A stretch of DNA of 64,000 nt, from the NCBI RefSeq assembly GCF_029212375.1, contig NZ_JARGNU010000007.1, forward strand, positions 106,100-170,099, in the 5' to 3' direction. This document shows positions 16,658-26,059 of the stretch, piece after piece (position 1 is the first letter of the stretch; each line of letters starts with the position of its first letter). The stretch is from Zhongshania sp. GTDB taxonomy: Bacteria; Pseudomonadota; Gammaproteobacteria; Pseudomonadales; Spongiibacteraceae. A program made the translations under genes and the position numbers. The notes beneath the pieces are model-generated. The model had not been told where the DNA came from. It worked only from the letters and a program-made list of their open reading frames with translations, and made no database searches.

Positions 16658-17221
16658 ATGATCAAACACTGGCGCATACGTTTGCTGAGTATATCGCTAT
16701 TGTTGCAGCCGGTAATTTTGCCAAGCCAGCTCTTGGCGGCAGACAACTGGCGCACGGTGAGCGCAGAAACATTTAGCCTACTGTGGAAGGATTTAACCTA
16801 TACCCGTTTGCAGGTCGACCCTGTGCAAGCCCTGCCGGTGGATGGTGATATCCTCGAGCCCAGTTATGCCAAGCAGATCATCATCAAGTATAAAATTGGA
16901 GTGTCGGCAGAGCGCTTTCGCGGTATGACAAATAAAGCGCTGGCCAACTCTTATTCTGCAGAGGAATTGTCGGCAGCAGCAGCGGATATCGCGCGTTTTT
17001 GCAGCTGGTATAAGAGTGTCGAAAAAGGAGATCAGTATCATCTTGCATGGCGACCTGAACAGGGCTTGCAGCTGAGTTTAAATCAAGAGCTCTTAGGGGT
17101 GATTCGCGATCCAAATTCTGCGGCGTTGATATTGAGTGTGTGGCTGGGCAGGGCCGCCGTTAGTGAGTCCCAGCGCGATTCCATGCTTGCGGCGTGGAGG
17201 GTGGCGGTGTCTACCGAATAG
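16658..17221 (+). CDS. Chalcone-isomerase-like periplasmic protein
   Basis: 187 aa from the ATG at 16658; a GTG at 16646 overlapping the MFS stop is an alternative. The N-terminus is a signal peptide (MIKHWRIRLLSISLLLQP, cleavage near QLLAA-DN). The mature domain resembles the Chalcone_3 family (DLTYTRLQVDPVQ, KIGVSAERFRGMTNKALANS, YHLAWRPEQGLQLSLNQ, LGRAAVSESQRDSML). In bacteria such proteins are not flavonoid enzymes; a role in fatty-acid or lipid handling has been proposed. It is probably co-transcribed with the MFS gene from the ECF-type promoter. Confidence 0.75.
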   Translation: MIKHWRIRLLSISLLLQPVILPSQLLAADNWRTVSAETFSLLWKDLTYTRLQVDPVQALPVDGDILEPSYAKQIIIKYKIGVSAERFRGMTNKALANSYSAEELSAAAADIARFCSWYKSVEKGDQYHLAWRPEQGLQLSLNQELLGVIRDPNSAALILSVWLGRAAVSESQRDSMLAAWRVAVSTE

Positions 17222-17388
17222 CTTAAGGCGATGCATGCAGTGTTTTTTACATAACATATTGAAAATATTATTAATAATTAAATGATCTAAGTTTAGAATA
17301 TTTGCTTTTGCGAGCGTCTAATGGCTTGAAAAGCCTAGGCTGAGCCCCTAGCATGCGCTGCTTTATGCCTGCCGAGAGCGAGACTTAG

Positions 17389-19865
17389 GTGAACCCCCCT
17401 GTAAAATTCAATTTAATACTATTGAGTGTGGTCTGTGCGACTGCCCTTAACGCCCAAGAAAACACCCAAACACGCCGAGGCTTAAGCATCGAAGAGGTCC
17501 TCGTTACGGCGCAAAAGCGTGAAGAGGGCGCCAATGATATCCCCTTGGCCATTGTTACCTATACCGGCGAAGATCTTGTTGCGCTAGGAGTGACTGACAC
17601 GCGAGACCTTGGCAAGCTGCTACCTGGTTTTTCGTATGCCGACGGTGGTTTTAATACCCCAATCTACACCCTGCGCGGGGTAGGTTTTAATAAAAACAGT
17701 CAAACCGCCAGCGCTACCGTGGGCGTGTATATTGACGAGTTCAATTTGCCCTTTCCTATTATGACCAAGGGCAGCAATTTGGATCTTGCGCGGGTGGAGG
17801 TGCTAAAAGGCCCGCAGGGTACACTTTATGGCCGCAACACCACCGGTGGCGCCATAAATTATATAGCCAATAAGCCCAGCGATGACTTTAGCTATGGCGG
17901 CAGTGCCGGCTTTAGCAGCTATGAAACTAGCGAGGCCAATGGTTTTATTAGTGGCCCGCTGTCTGAAACCGTAAGCGCTCGCCTCGCCCTGCGCGCTATT
18001 AATAGCAGTGAAGGCTGGCAGCGCAGCCGAACTCGCCACCCTAGTAGCGACGCCTATAACGGTAATACTGGCCGCAATATTGGCGGTGAATACCAGCAGT
18101 TTGGTTACGAGACATTAGGCAAGGTAGATAAGCAGAGCGCCCGTTTTTCAATGACGTGGTTGGCCGCCGACAATGTCGATGTTAGTTATCACCTCGACGG
18201 TTGGCGCGACCGCTCTGAGCCCCAGGCATTGCAGGTTATTGCCATTGAGTCACAAAACGCGATCTTGGGCGCGGCGGGTTTGCACCCCGAGGTTGCCGAT
18301 TACCCTGTTAACGACAAAAACACCCAAGACAACCGCGCCGCCGACTGGCCAAATGCCGGTATGGAGTTTCGCTTAAATGACAGTTTTTACTCGACCGGCG
18401 TGCGGGTGGGCTGGAGCTTGTCAGAAGACCTAGACGCGGTATTTTTGGGATCAATAGGCCGTTTTGAATCGGATGGTAGTTTTATTCCCCAGTCTGGGGT
18501 CGACACCGTAAACACCGAGCGCAATGTGTTTGCGACTACCGATTACTTCAATGTAGAGTGGCGCTTGTCGGGCAATGCTCACCCCGACGTGTTCTGGCAG
18601 CTGGGTGTTAATTACAGCGAAGATGATGTGGCTGAATTTCAGCGCCTGCATCACGAGACAGTCAGTATTATTTTCCCCGTTGACGCACCAAATGGGGATG
18701 GTGTGGCGGGGCTGGATAATCGCTCGGGTTTTGGTGGCAATCAGCTTGCTGAAGTGGCAGCGGTGTTTTTTTACACCGAGTGGGCAGTGGCCGACGACTG
18801 GACCTTGAGCGGCGGCGCGCGCTATACCGACGAGTCGCGAAAGTTTAATGGCTGTGGCCAAGACGTGAATGTGGGCGACGAGCCGGGCGCCGACCAAGAT
18901 TCACCGGGCGCTCAAGACGAAGGTGTCGGTTTGGCGGGGGCCTTTAGTGGCATTAGCGTGCTGCAATCACCGTTGGCTGGCTTTACCCCAGGCACTGCCG
19001 AGCGGGGCGGTTGTTTCACCCTAGACAATGAAACCCGTCGTCCGGGGCGTTACTTTGGTGAGCTGCAGGAAGACAATGTTGCTGGCCGCGTGGCGTTAGA
19101 TTGGCGCTTTGCCGAAGACATGCTGGCCTTTGCCGCGCTGAGCCGTGGTTTTAAGTCGGGTAGCTTTCCCGTAATTAATATTTCAGATTCGGCACAGTTT
19201 GAGCCAGTAACCCAAGAGCAGCTCGACGCAGTGGAGATTGGCAGCAATTAACCCTGCTCAACAAAGCCATGCAGCTCAATGCCTCGGTGTTTGATTACCG
19301 CTATAAAGACAAGCAGCTGGTGACTAACTTCCGCGATCCGGTATTTGGCGCGCTGCCTATTTTGCGCAACGCCCCTAAGTCGACCGTGCGCGGCGCTGAG
19401 TTGGATGTGAAATACACGCCAGTCGAAGGCCTGTATTTATCTCTGGCGGTGGCTTATTTAGACACCGAAGTGAAGGAGTTTATTAGCGGCGACAGCAACG
19501 GCGATGAATTCGATTTTACCGGCAAGCCCTTCAATTACAGTCCGCGCTGGGAATACACCCTGCTGGTGGACTACGTGCTGCCAGTATTTGAGCGCTACGA
19601 GTTGTCATTGGGTATTGATTACAGCTATAGCGGTGAGACCAATGCCTCGCTTGAGCAGGATGAACGTTTCTTTATTGACGATTATGGCCTGCTTAACGCG
19701 CGTATTGGTTTTGCGCCAACGGCAGGTCCGTGGCAGCTGATGTTGTGGAGCCGCAACCTCAGTGACGAGTACTACTATAATAATGTTACCAATCAGCTCG
19801 ACACCATTGGTCGCTATACCGGTATGCCGGTGACCTACGGCGTCACCCTGTCTTGGCAGCCCTAA
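17389..19865 (+). pseudogene. TonB-dependent receptor, frame broken by an apparent 1-bp deletion near 19246
   Basis: GTG at 17389 starts a signal peptide (MNPPVKFNLILLSVVCATAL) and a TonB box (IEEVLVTAQKR). The plug domain follows (TLRGVGFNKNS, GVYIDEFNLP, VEVLKGPQGTLYGRNTTGGA), then beta-barrel strands. The frame stops at 19251 after LDAVEIGSN. The next frame continues the barrel at once (LTLLNKAMQLNASVFDYRY) and ends with a typical C-terminal strand (YGVTLSWQP). One extra A in the AA at 19246-19247 would give a continuous protein of about 825 aa. It is an outer-membrane importer of the siderophore/nutrient class; ligand unknown. The break is a real mutation or a sequencing error. Confidence 0.85.
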
Positions 19866-19881
19866 AAAGTTCGCTGTTTTC

Positions 19882-19925
19882 GTCGATGCGGCCTATATTA
19901 AACAGATAATATAGGCCGCATCGAC
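19882..19925. repeat. Perfect 18-bp inverted repeat after the TonB receptor
   Basis: Arms 19882-19899 (GTCGATGCGGCCTATATT) and 19908-19925 pair perfectly around an 8-nt loop. It sits 16 bases after the receptor stop and 10 bases before the first possible start of the MscS gene. There is no T-tract. It may end or stabilise the receptor transcript, or bind a dimeric regulator. Confidence 0.75.
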
Positions 19926-19934
19926 GGCCGTTCA

Positions 19935-20861
19935 TTGAGGACCGCCATCATTACCATCGAAAGTTTTTTCATTTCTCTTAGTAATTATCTTACTTATCCC
20001 TTAGTCAGTCTTGGTAAAAACCCAGTGACCTTGGGAACCTTGCTGGCCGGTTGCGTGGTGGTGGGCATCGCGATGATGGGGTCGCGGGTCTTGCGGGGCA
20101 GCTTGCGCTCAGTGGCCCAGCGCCGCAGCGCATTTTCAAGCAGTACGCTTTATACCATTGAACGCCTCATCCATTATGTGGTCTTGATCGTAGGGGTGTT
20201 TGTTGCGCTGTCGGTGATTGGCATTGATTTGAGCAAGCTGGCGCTGGTGGCCTCGGCCTTGTCGGTGGGCATTGGCTTTGGCCTGCAGGCCATTTTTAGT
20301 AACTTTGTGTCGGGTTTGATTATTCTGGTTGAGCGCGCCCTGAAAGTGGGCGATTACGTGCAGCTGGAAAGCGGCGTGATTGGCGTGGTGACCGAAATCA
20401 CCGTTAGGGCAACGATTATAACCACCTTGGAAAATGCCGAGGTTATCGTACCCAACTCTGAGTTTGTTAACGGCAAGGTGACTAACTGGACCCACACCAA
20501 TAATTACTGCCGCTTGCGGATACCCTTTGGAGTGGCCTACGGTACCAATAAAGAGCGCATGCGCGATGTGGTGCTAGAGGCGATTAGGGAGTTGCCACAG
20601 ACCTTATTGGATTTTCCGGGCCGCGCACCAGCGGTAATTATGAAAGGTTTTGGCGATTCAAGCCTCGATTTCGAATTGCTAGTTTGGGTTAAACCCGAGT
20701 ACGCCGCCCAGCAGAGCGGCACCCGCTCGGCATTTTTATGGGCGATAGATAGCGCCTTGGTGGCAGCAAATATTGTGGTGCCCTTTCCTCAGCGGGATCT
20801 GCATATTGTCTCGGGATTGCCGTCTGGTTCTGGGCCAGAATTTAGCGCAACATCGGAGTAG
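19935..20861 (+). CDS. MscS-family small-conductance mechanosensitive channel
   Basis: 308 aa with a TTG at 19935 as the first available start; GAGG lies just after it, so initiation at a rare codon a few bases on (ATC or ATT) cannot be excluded. Three membrane segments precede the family signature SVGIGFGLQAIFSNFVSGL (pore-lining helix and start of the beta domain, residues about 115-135), followed by ILVERALKVGDYVQL and VPNSEFVNGKVTNWT. The C-terminal cytoplasmic alpha/beta domain is complete. It opens on membrane tension during hypo-osmotic shock. It lies directly behind an 18-bp inverted repeat. Confidence 0.9.
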   Translation: MRTAIITIESFFISLSNYLTYPLVSLGKNPVTLGTLLAGCVVVGIAMMGSRVLRGSLRSVAQRRSAFSSSTLYTIERLIHYVVLIVGVFVALSVIGIDLSKLALVASALSVGIGFGLQAIFSNFVSGLIILVERALKVGDYVQLESGVIGVVTEITVRATIITTLENAEVIVPNSEFVNGKVTNWTHTNNYCRLRIPFGVAYGTNKERMRDVVLEAIRELPQTLLDFPGRAPAVIMKGFGDSSLDFELLVWVKPEYAAQQSGTRSAFLWAIDSALVAANIVVPFPQRDLHIVSGLPSGSGPEFSATSE

Positions 20862-20943
20862 GGCAAGAGTAGGGCAAGTACGGCTTATTCAATATTGAGC
20901 TTGGCAGGCTAACAACATCACCACTTAATTTGGAGATTGTATT

Positions 20944-23391
20944 ATGGCCAGCGTAGTTACTGTATTAGGTTTTATTGTAGTACTGCTGTTTGTTTTTTAT
21001 CGGCGGCTGTCGCTGCGCAATGGCGCGGTGGTTGTGGTGCTGGCGTGGTTGTTAGCGGGGCTGACTAGCCCCGTTTTTCTTCATCCCCTGAGTTTATTAA
21101 TTCTCTTTGCCGGCTTGGCCTTGCTGCTCGTTAATTCATTGCGTATTCGGTTTTTGTCGGCACCGGCGATGGCTGCGCTTAAAAAAATGATGCCGCCCAT
21201 GAGCGACACCGAGCGCGAAGCCCTCGATGCCGGCACCACGTGGTGGGAGAAAGAATTGTTTTCGGGGCGTCCTGATTGGTCGGTATTTGACGAGATCGAA
21301 CTGTCGGAACTCAGTGCTAAAGAACACGCTTTTATCGACGGCGAAACCAATGACTTGTGCGCGCTGCTGTCGGAGTGGCAAATCCATCACGACAGCAAAG
21401 ACCTTCCCGCCGAAGTTTGGCAATTCATTAAAGACAAAGGCTTTCTGGGCCTGATTATTCCCCCTGCGTATGGCGGCTTAGGGTTTAGTCCCTACGCCCA
21501 GAGCCGAGTGGTGAGTAAAATCGCCAGTCGCTCAACCGTGGCGGCGGTGACCGTGATGGTGCCTAATTCATTGGGCCCTGGTGAATTGCTGCTCAAATAC
21601 GGCAGCGAAGAGCAAAAAGCTTTTTGGTTGCCCCGGCTGGCGAAGGGTGAAGAGCTACCTTGTTTTGGTTTGACCAGCCCAGAAGCGGGCTCCGATGCGG
21701 GCGCTATTCCCGATACTGGCGTGGTCTGCGAGCAAGACTACGAGGGTAAGCGGGTTCTTGGCGTTAAATTAAACTTCTCCAAACGCTGGATCACCTTGGC
21801 GCCGGTCGCCACCGTGGTCGGTTTGGCGTTTCGGCTCAGTGACCCCGACGGCCTGATTGGTGATGAGGTCGAGCGCGGGATTAGCTGCGCCTTAGTGCCC
21901 GCGACCTTGGCGGGGGTGGAGATTGGCCGCCGCCACAACCCAGGTTCGGCCTTTATGAACGGCCCAATTACTGGGGTCGATGTGTTTATTCCCATGGACA
22001 TGCTGATTGGCGGCCAAGAATATATCGGCCAAGGCTGGCGCATGTTGGTGGAATGTTTGGGCGCTGGCCGTGGGGTGTCGCTGCCGGCATTGTCCACAGC
22101 CGGTGGCGAAATGAGCTATCTGCTGGTGGGCGCATTTGCTCGTATTCGCCGTCAGTTTGGTATTGCGGTTGGTAAGTTTGAAGGGGTGCAAGAGGCCAGC
22201 GCCGAGATCGCGGCATCGGCGTATATGCTCGAGGCCTACCGCGCCTTAGTTACCCGCGCACTGGATGACGGCGCGCCCTCGGTACTGACTGCCATGGCCA
22301 AATACCACGCTACCGAAAGTTTACGCGGGGTGGTTAACCACAGCATGGATATTCTCGGTGGTCGCGGTATTCAAATGGGGCCGCGCAATTTTATGGCCTT
22401 GGTTTACCAAACTGTGCCGATTGCCATTACCGTTGAAGGCGCCAATATTTTAACCCGTTCCATGATTATTTTTGGTCAGGGCGCCATGCGCTGTCACCCC
22501 TATTTAGCCAATGAACTCGCGGCGTTGAACGACGACACCGATGGCGCGCTGTCTCGATTTGACGGCCTGCTAATGGCTCATCTTGGCCACACCGCCGAGG
22601 TATTTAGCCGTGGTATTTTACTCGGCCTTAGCGGCGGTTTATTAACTAAGCCGAAATGCGGCAATAGCGAATTATCCAAACGCTGGTATCGCCATATTAA
22701 TCGCTATAGCGCCGTATTTGCCGCCAGCGCAGATATTGCCTTGCTGACCTTAGGTGGCGATCTTAAACGTCGCGAATTGCTGTCGGCGCGACTGGGCGAT
22801 GTTCACAGCCAGCTGGTGATTGCCTGCGCGCTGCTCAAATTTCACGATGCGCAAACCCCCGACGAGGCGAATGCCTTGCACGCGGAATACGCGCTGAAGC
22901 GCTGCTTTAGAAGTATGAATACGGCGCTTGCGGCGTATTACCGCAATCTGCCAATAAAGGGCTTGGGCGCAGTATTAAAGGCCGCATTTTTCCCGTGGGG
23001 AATGCCGCAGTGGGCCTCGTCAGACGACGAGATTAGGGTTTTAGGTGAGTTAATTATGCAGCCGAGTTCGGTGCGGGATCTCTTGGCAGACAAGGTGTAT
23101 CTCAGTAGTGATCCCCAAGATGCGCAGGGTCGTATTCATTACACCTACCAGCTCTTGGTGGCGGTGGAAAAAGACTACGAACATTTTCTTTCCTTGGATA
23201 AACAAGGCGGTCTAGCGGGGGAATCTACCGCCGACAAGTTGGCCAGCGCAGTGGCCAGCGGGGGCTTAAATCAAGCGCAGGCAGATGCTATTGCCGCCTA
23301 CGATAATTGCCGATACGACTGCCTATTGACCGACGCCTTTGATCCAAGTTTGGCGAATGTGGATGTGCGGCCGCTGAGGCCGGAAGCCTAG
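20944..23391 (+). CDS. fadE: Acyl-CoA dehydrogenase FadE
   Basis: 815 aa, ATG at 20944 with GGAG upstream; the long FadE type (E. coli 814 aa). Two N-terminal hydrophobic segments (residues about 5-65) anchor it at the membrane. The acyl-CoA dehydrogenase core follows: FLGLIIPPAYGGLGFSPYAQ, CFGLTSPEAGSDAGAIPDTG and LGGRGIQMGPRN, with the FadE-specific C-terminal domain to the end. It catalyses the first FAD-dependent step of fatty-acid beta-oxidation. The preceding MscS gene and the following small gene are on the same strand. Confidence 0.95.
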   Translation: MASVVTVLGFIVVLLFVFYRRLSLRNGAVVVVLAWLLAGLTSPVFLHPLSLLILFAGLALLLVNSLRIRFLSAPAMAALKKMMPPMSDTEREALDAGTTWWEKELFSGRPDWSVFDEIELSELSAKEHAFIDGETNDLCALLSEWQIHHDSKDLPAEVWQFIKDKGFLGLIIPPAYGGLGFSPYAQSRVVSKIASRSTVAAVTVMVPNSLGPGELLLKYGSEEQKAFWLPRLAKGEELPCFGLTSPEAGSDAGAIPDTGVVCEQDYEGKRVLGVKLNFSKRWITLAPVATVVGLAFRLSDPDGLIGDEVERGISCALVPATLAGVEIGRRHNPGSAFMNGPITGVDVFIPMDMLIGGQEYIGQGWRMLVECLGAGRGVSLPALSTAGGEMSYLLVGAFARIRRQFGIAVGKFEGVQEASAEIAASAYMLEAYRALVTRALDDGAPSVLTAMAKYHATESLRGVVNHSMDILGGRGIQMGPRNFMALVYQTVPIAITVEGANILTRSMIIFGQGAMRCHPYLANELAALNDDTDGALSRFDGLLMAHLGHTAEVFSRGILLGLSGGLLTKPKCGNSELSKRWYRHINRYSAVFAASADIALLTLGGDLKRRELLSARLGDVHSQLVIACALLKFHDAQTPDEANALHAEYALKRCFRSMNTALAAYYRNLPIKGLGAVLKAAFFPWGMPQWASSDDEIRVLGELIMQPSSVRDLLADKVYLSSDPQDAQGRIHYTYQLLVAVEKDYEHFLSLDKQGGLAGESTADKLASAVASGGLNQAQADAIAAYDNCRYDCLLTDAFDPSLANVDVRPLRPEA

Positions 23392-23416
23392 CAAATCGAA
23401 CAATGTGGAAATAGCA

Positions 23417-23734
23417 GTGAAGAAAGTGTTTACCGACCAGAACCTAAGCTTGGTTGCCAATGCGGCGAATATATTAGAGCACGCGGGGCTGAGCAGTGAG
23501 TTGCGCAATACTTACGCGGGTGGCGCGAGCGGTGGCTTGGCCTTTAACGAGGTGTGGCCAGAGCTGTGGGTTGCCGACAGCAGTGTTGCGCAAGCCGAAC
23601 AACTATTGGCGGTATTGGCGGGCGTCAGTGGCTGCGACTGGACGTGTCCGCATTGCAATGAGAGCAATGGCGCAAGTTTTGACTTGTGTTGGCACTGCGG
23701 TCGTCGTCATGAAAGTAGCGATAAAAAAGTGTAA
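23417..23734 (+). CDS. DUF2007-like protein with C-terminal zinc ribbon
   Basis: About 105 aa from the GTG at 23417 (MKKVFTDQNLSLVANAANIL); a GTG at 23405 would add four residues. The N-terminal 65 residues resemble the DUF2007 'putative signal transducing' domain (ILEHAGLSSELRNTYAGGAS, ELWVADSSVAQAEQLL). The C-terminus has two CxxC pairs (CPHC and CWHC) forming a rubredoxin-type zinc ribbon. It starts 25 bases after fadE and may be co-transcribed. Function unknown. Confidence 0.75.
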   Translation: MKKVFTDQNLSLVANAANILEHAGLSSELRNTYAGGASGGLAFNEVWPELWVADSSVAQAEQLLAVLAGVSGCDWTCPHCNESNGASFDLCWHCGRRHESSDKKV

Positions 23735-23969
23735 TTAAATTTTTGGCGAAGTTTAAAATGACGGCCTACACTGATTTCTTTACCGTTCTTTGACTGAAGC
23801 GATGACTAGCGTAAATGAAAAGGCGGCTCGGCTGGCCCTAGGGGAAATTGCCTATCATTTTGGCGACAAACCTAGGGTATAGTATTGACTAGAGCATCAA
23901 GAAATAGGCTCGAAGATTTATTGGGACGGCTGATGACCTCTGTTGCGTGAGGGAAAACAGCAATCTTAT

Positions 23970-23993
23970 GGGGCCTTTTGGGCCCCTTTTTTT
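23970..23993 (+). terminator. Strong plus-strand intrinsic terminator, 236 nt beyond the last plus gene
   Basis: GGGGCC, loop TTTTG, GGCCCC, then seven T. It could end the fadE operon with a long 3' untranslated region, or end a separate small RNA encoded in 23735-23993. A TATAGT box lies at 23879-23884 without a good -35. Confidence 0.8.
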
Positions 23994-24024
23994 ATGCCAT
24001 TTTTTGCTTAAAGGCCTTAAGGCC

Positions 24025-25866
24025 TTATAGCTGGCTAATATCCCGCACCGCGCCTTTATCCGCACTGGTCACCATCTTAGCGTAAGCCTTTAGTGCCGCA
24101 GACACTTTGCGTGGCCGTTCCTTAACGGGCTTCCAGCCATCGGCGCCTTTGGCATCCATGGCTTTGCGACGTTTGTTAAGTTCAGCTTCGTCTATCAGCA
24201 CGTTTATGCCGCGATTGGGAATATCGATACGGATAATATCGCCCTGCTCAACCAAGCCAATTGCACCACCGGCGGCGGCTTCGGGTGAAGCGTGACCGAT
24301 AGACAGGCCAGAAGTGCCACCCGAGAAGCGACCGTCGGTGAGTAGTGCGCACACCTTGCCCAAGCCCTTAGATTTGATGTAGCTGGTGGGGTAGAGCATT
24401 TCCTGCATACCGGGGCCGCCCTTGGGGCCTTCGTAGCGCACAATAACCACATCACCGGCCTTTACGCGATCATTTAAGATATCGTCTACCGCGCCTTCTT
24501 GGCTCTCGCAGATATGGGCTGGGCCTTCAAACACCAGAATACTTTCATCTACGCCAGAGGTTTTTACCACGCAGCCGTCTACTGCAATATTGCCATAGAG
24601 TACGGCCAAGCCGCCTTCTAGCGAGAAGGCGTGCTCTAGATTGCGGATACAGCCGTTTTCGCGGTCGGCGTCCAGTGATGTCCAGCGCGTGTCTTGGCTA
24701 AAGGCGGTTTGGGTGGGAATGCCCGCTGGGCCAGCTTTAAAGAAGTTCTTCACCGCGTCATTGTCGGTGGTCATGATGTCCCATTGCGCCAAGGCCGCGG
24801 CCATGGTGCTGGCGTGAACGGTCGGCAAGCTGGTGTCGAGCAAGTCTGCGCGATCAAGCTCGCCGAGGATGGCCATCACGCCGCCAGCGCGGTGTACATC
24901 TTCCATATGGTAGAGCGGAGTATTGGGCGCAACTTTGCACAGCTGCGGCACTCTCCGAGACAGTGCGTCGATATCCTTCAAGGTAAAGTCGAGTTCGGCT
25001 TCCTGCGCGGCGGCCAATAGATGCAAGATGGTATTCGTTGAGCCACCCATGGCAATGTCTAGCGCCATGGCATTGCTAAAGGCGCTGAAAGAAGCAATAT
25101 TGCGGGGCAGTACGCTGTAATCGTCTTCTTCGTAGTGCTTGCGCGTTATCTCAACAATGCGGCGGCCGGCTTCTAAGAACAGTTTTTTACGGTCGGCATG
25201 GGTTGCCAATAAAGAACCATTGCCAGGCAGTGACAGGCCAAGCGCCTCGGTTAGGCAGTTCATTGAGTTGGCGGTGAACATGCCGGAGCAGGACCCACAA
25301 GTTGGGCAGGCCGAGCGCTCGTATTCGGCAACTTTCTCGTCAGAGGCGCTGTCGTCCACGGCGATTACCATGGCATCGACTAAATCGAGCTTGTTTTCAG
25401 ACAGCTTGGTTTTGCCAGCTTCCATAGGGCCGCCAGACACAAATATCACTGGGATATTCAGACGCAGCGCCGCGTTGAGCATGCCAGGGGTGATTTTGTC
25501 GCAGTTCGAAATACACACCATGGCGTCGGCGCAGTGGGCGTTGACCATATACTCCACAGAGTCGGCAATAATGTCGCGGCTCGGCAAGCTGTAAAGCATG
25601 CCGTCGTGGCCCATGGCAATGCCGTCATCCACGGCAATGGTATTGAATTCTTTGGCGACGCCGCCGGCTTCTTCAATTTCTCGGGCAACCAATTGGCCCA
25701 TGTCCTTTAAGTGGACGTGGCCGGGCACAAATTGGGTAAAGGAGTTAACCACCGCAATAATTGGCTTTTCAAAATCGCCGTCTTTCATGCCGGTGGCGCG
25801 CCACAGTGCGCGGGCACCCGCCATATTGCGGCCAGAGGTAGTAGTCTTGGAACGGTAAATAGGCAT
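24025..25866 (-). CDS. ilvD: Dihydroxy-acid dehydratase
   Basis: 613 aa, ATG at 25866. It dehydrates 2,3-dihydroxy-isovalerate and 2,3-dihydroxy-3-methylvalerate to the 2-oxo acids in valine and isoleucine synthesis. Iron-sulfur cysteines are visible in [14 protein letters not shown] and [18 protein letters not shown]; the substrate/metal region is in [20 protein letters not shown] and [20 protein letters not shown]. Length and motifs match the E. coli-type enzyme. It is a single-gene unit between the plus-strand terminator and a divergent MscS-like gene. Confidence 0.97.
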   Translation of the reverse strand: MPIYRSKTTTSGRNMAGARALWRATGMKDGDFEKPIIAVVNSFTQFVPGHVHLKDMGQLVAREIEEAGGVAKEFNTIAVDDGIAMGHDGMLYSLPSRDIIADSVEYMVNAHCADAMVCISNCDKITPGMLNAALRLNIPVIFVSGGPMEAGKTKLSENKLDLVDAMVIAVDDSASDEKVAEYERSACPTCGSCSGMFTANSMNCLTEALGLSLPGNGSLLATHADRKKLFLEAGRRIVEITRKHYEEDDYSVLPRNIASFSAFSNAMALDIAMGGSTNTILHLLAAAQEAELDFTLKDIDALSRRVPQLCKVAPNTPLYHMEDVHRAGGVMAILGELDRADLLDTSLPTVHASTMAAALAQWDIMTTDNDAVKNFFKAGPAGIPTQTAFSQDTRWTSLDADRENGCIRNLEHAFSLEGGLAVLYGNIAVDGCVVKTSGVDESILVFEGPAHICESQEGAVDDILNDRVKAGDVVIVRYEGPKGGPGMQEMLYPTSYIKSKGLGKVCALLTDGRFSGGTSGLSIGHASPEAAAGGAIGLVEQGDIIRIDIPNRGINVLIDEAELNKRRKAMDAKGADGWKPVKERPRKVSAALKAYAKMVTSADKGAVRDISQL

Positions 25867-26059
25867 AATTTTCCTCGCGCGCGGTTCGCTGAGTAGTATT
25901 TTGAACGATTGCTATTGGGCGGCAGTTTAACACAGAGCGCGGCACCTTCGTATGCGGTAAATAGTGTGCCGGCAAGCACTCGCGCAGGTGTCTATACTCG
26001 TGGCTATATTCCTTGCTATGGGTATGATGCAGACTGGTATCAGCAAAGAGGGTAATTGA

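Noticed and set aside
23880..23996. Known conserved RNA (6S, tmRNA, RNase P) between fadE and ilvD
   Set aside because: Too short and without the characteristic stems or conserved sequences of those RNAs; kept only as a possible small RNA.
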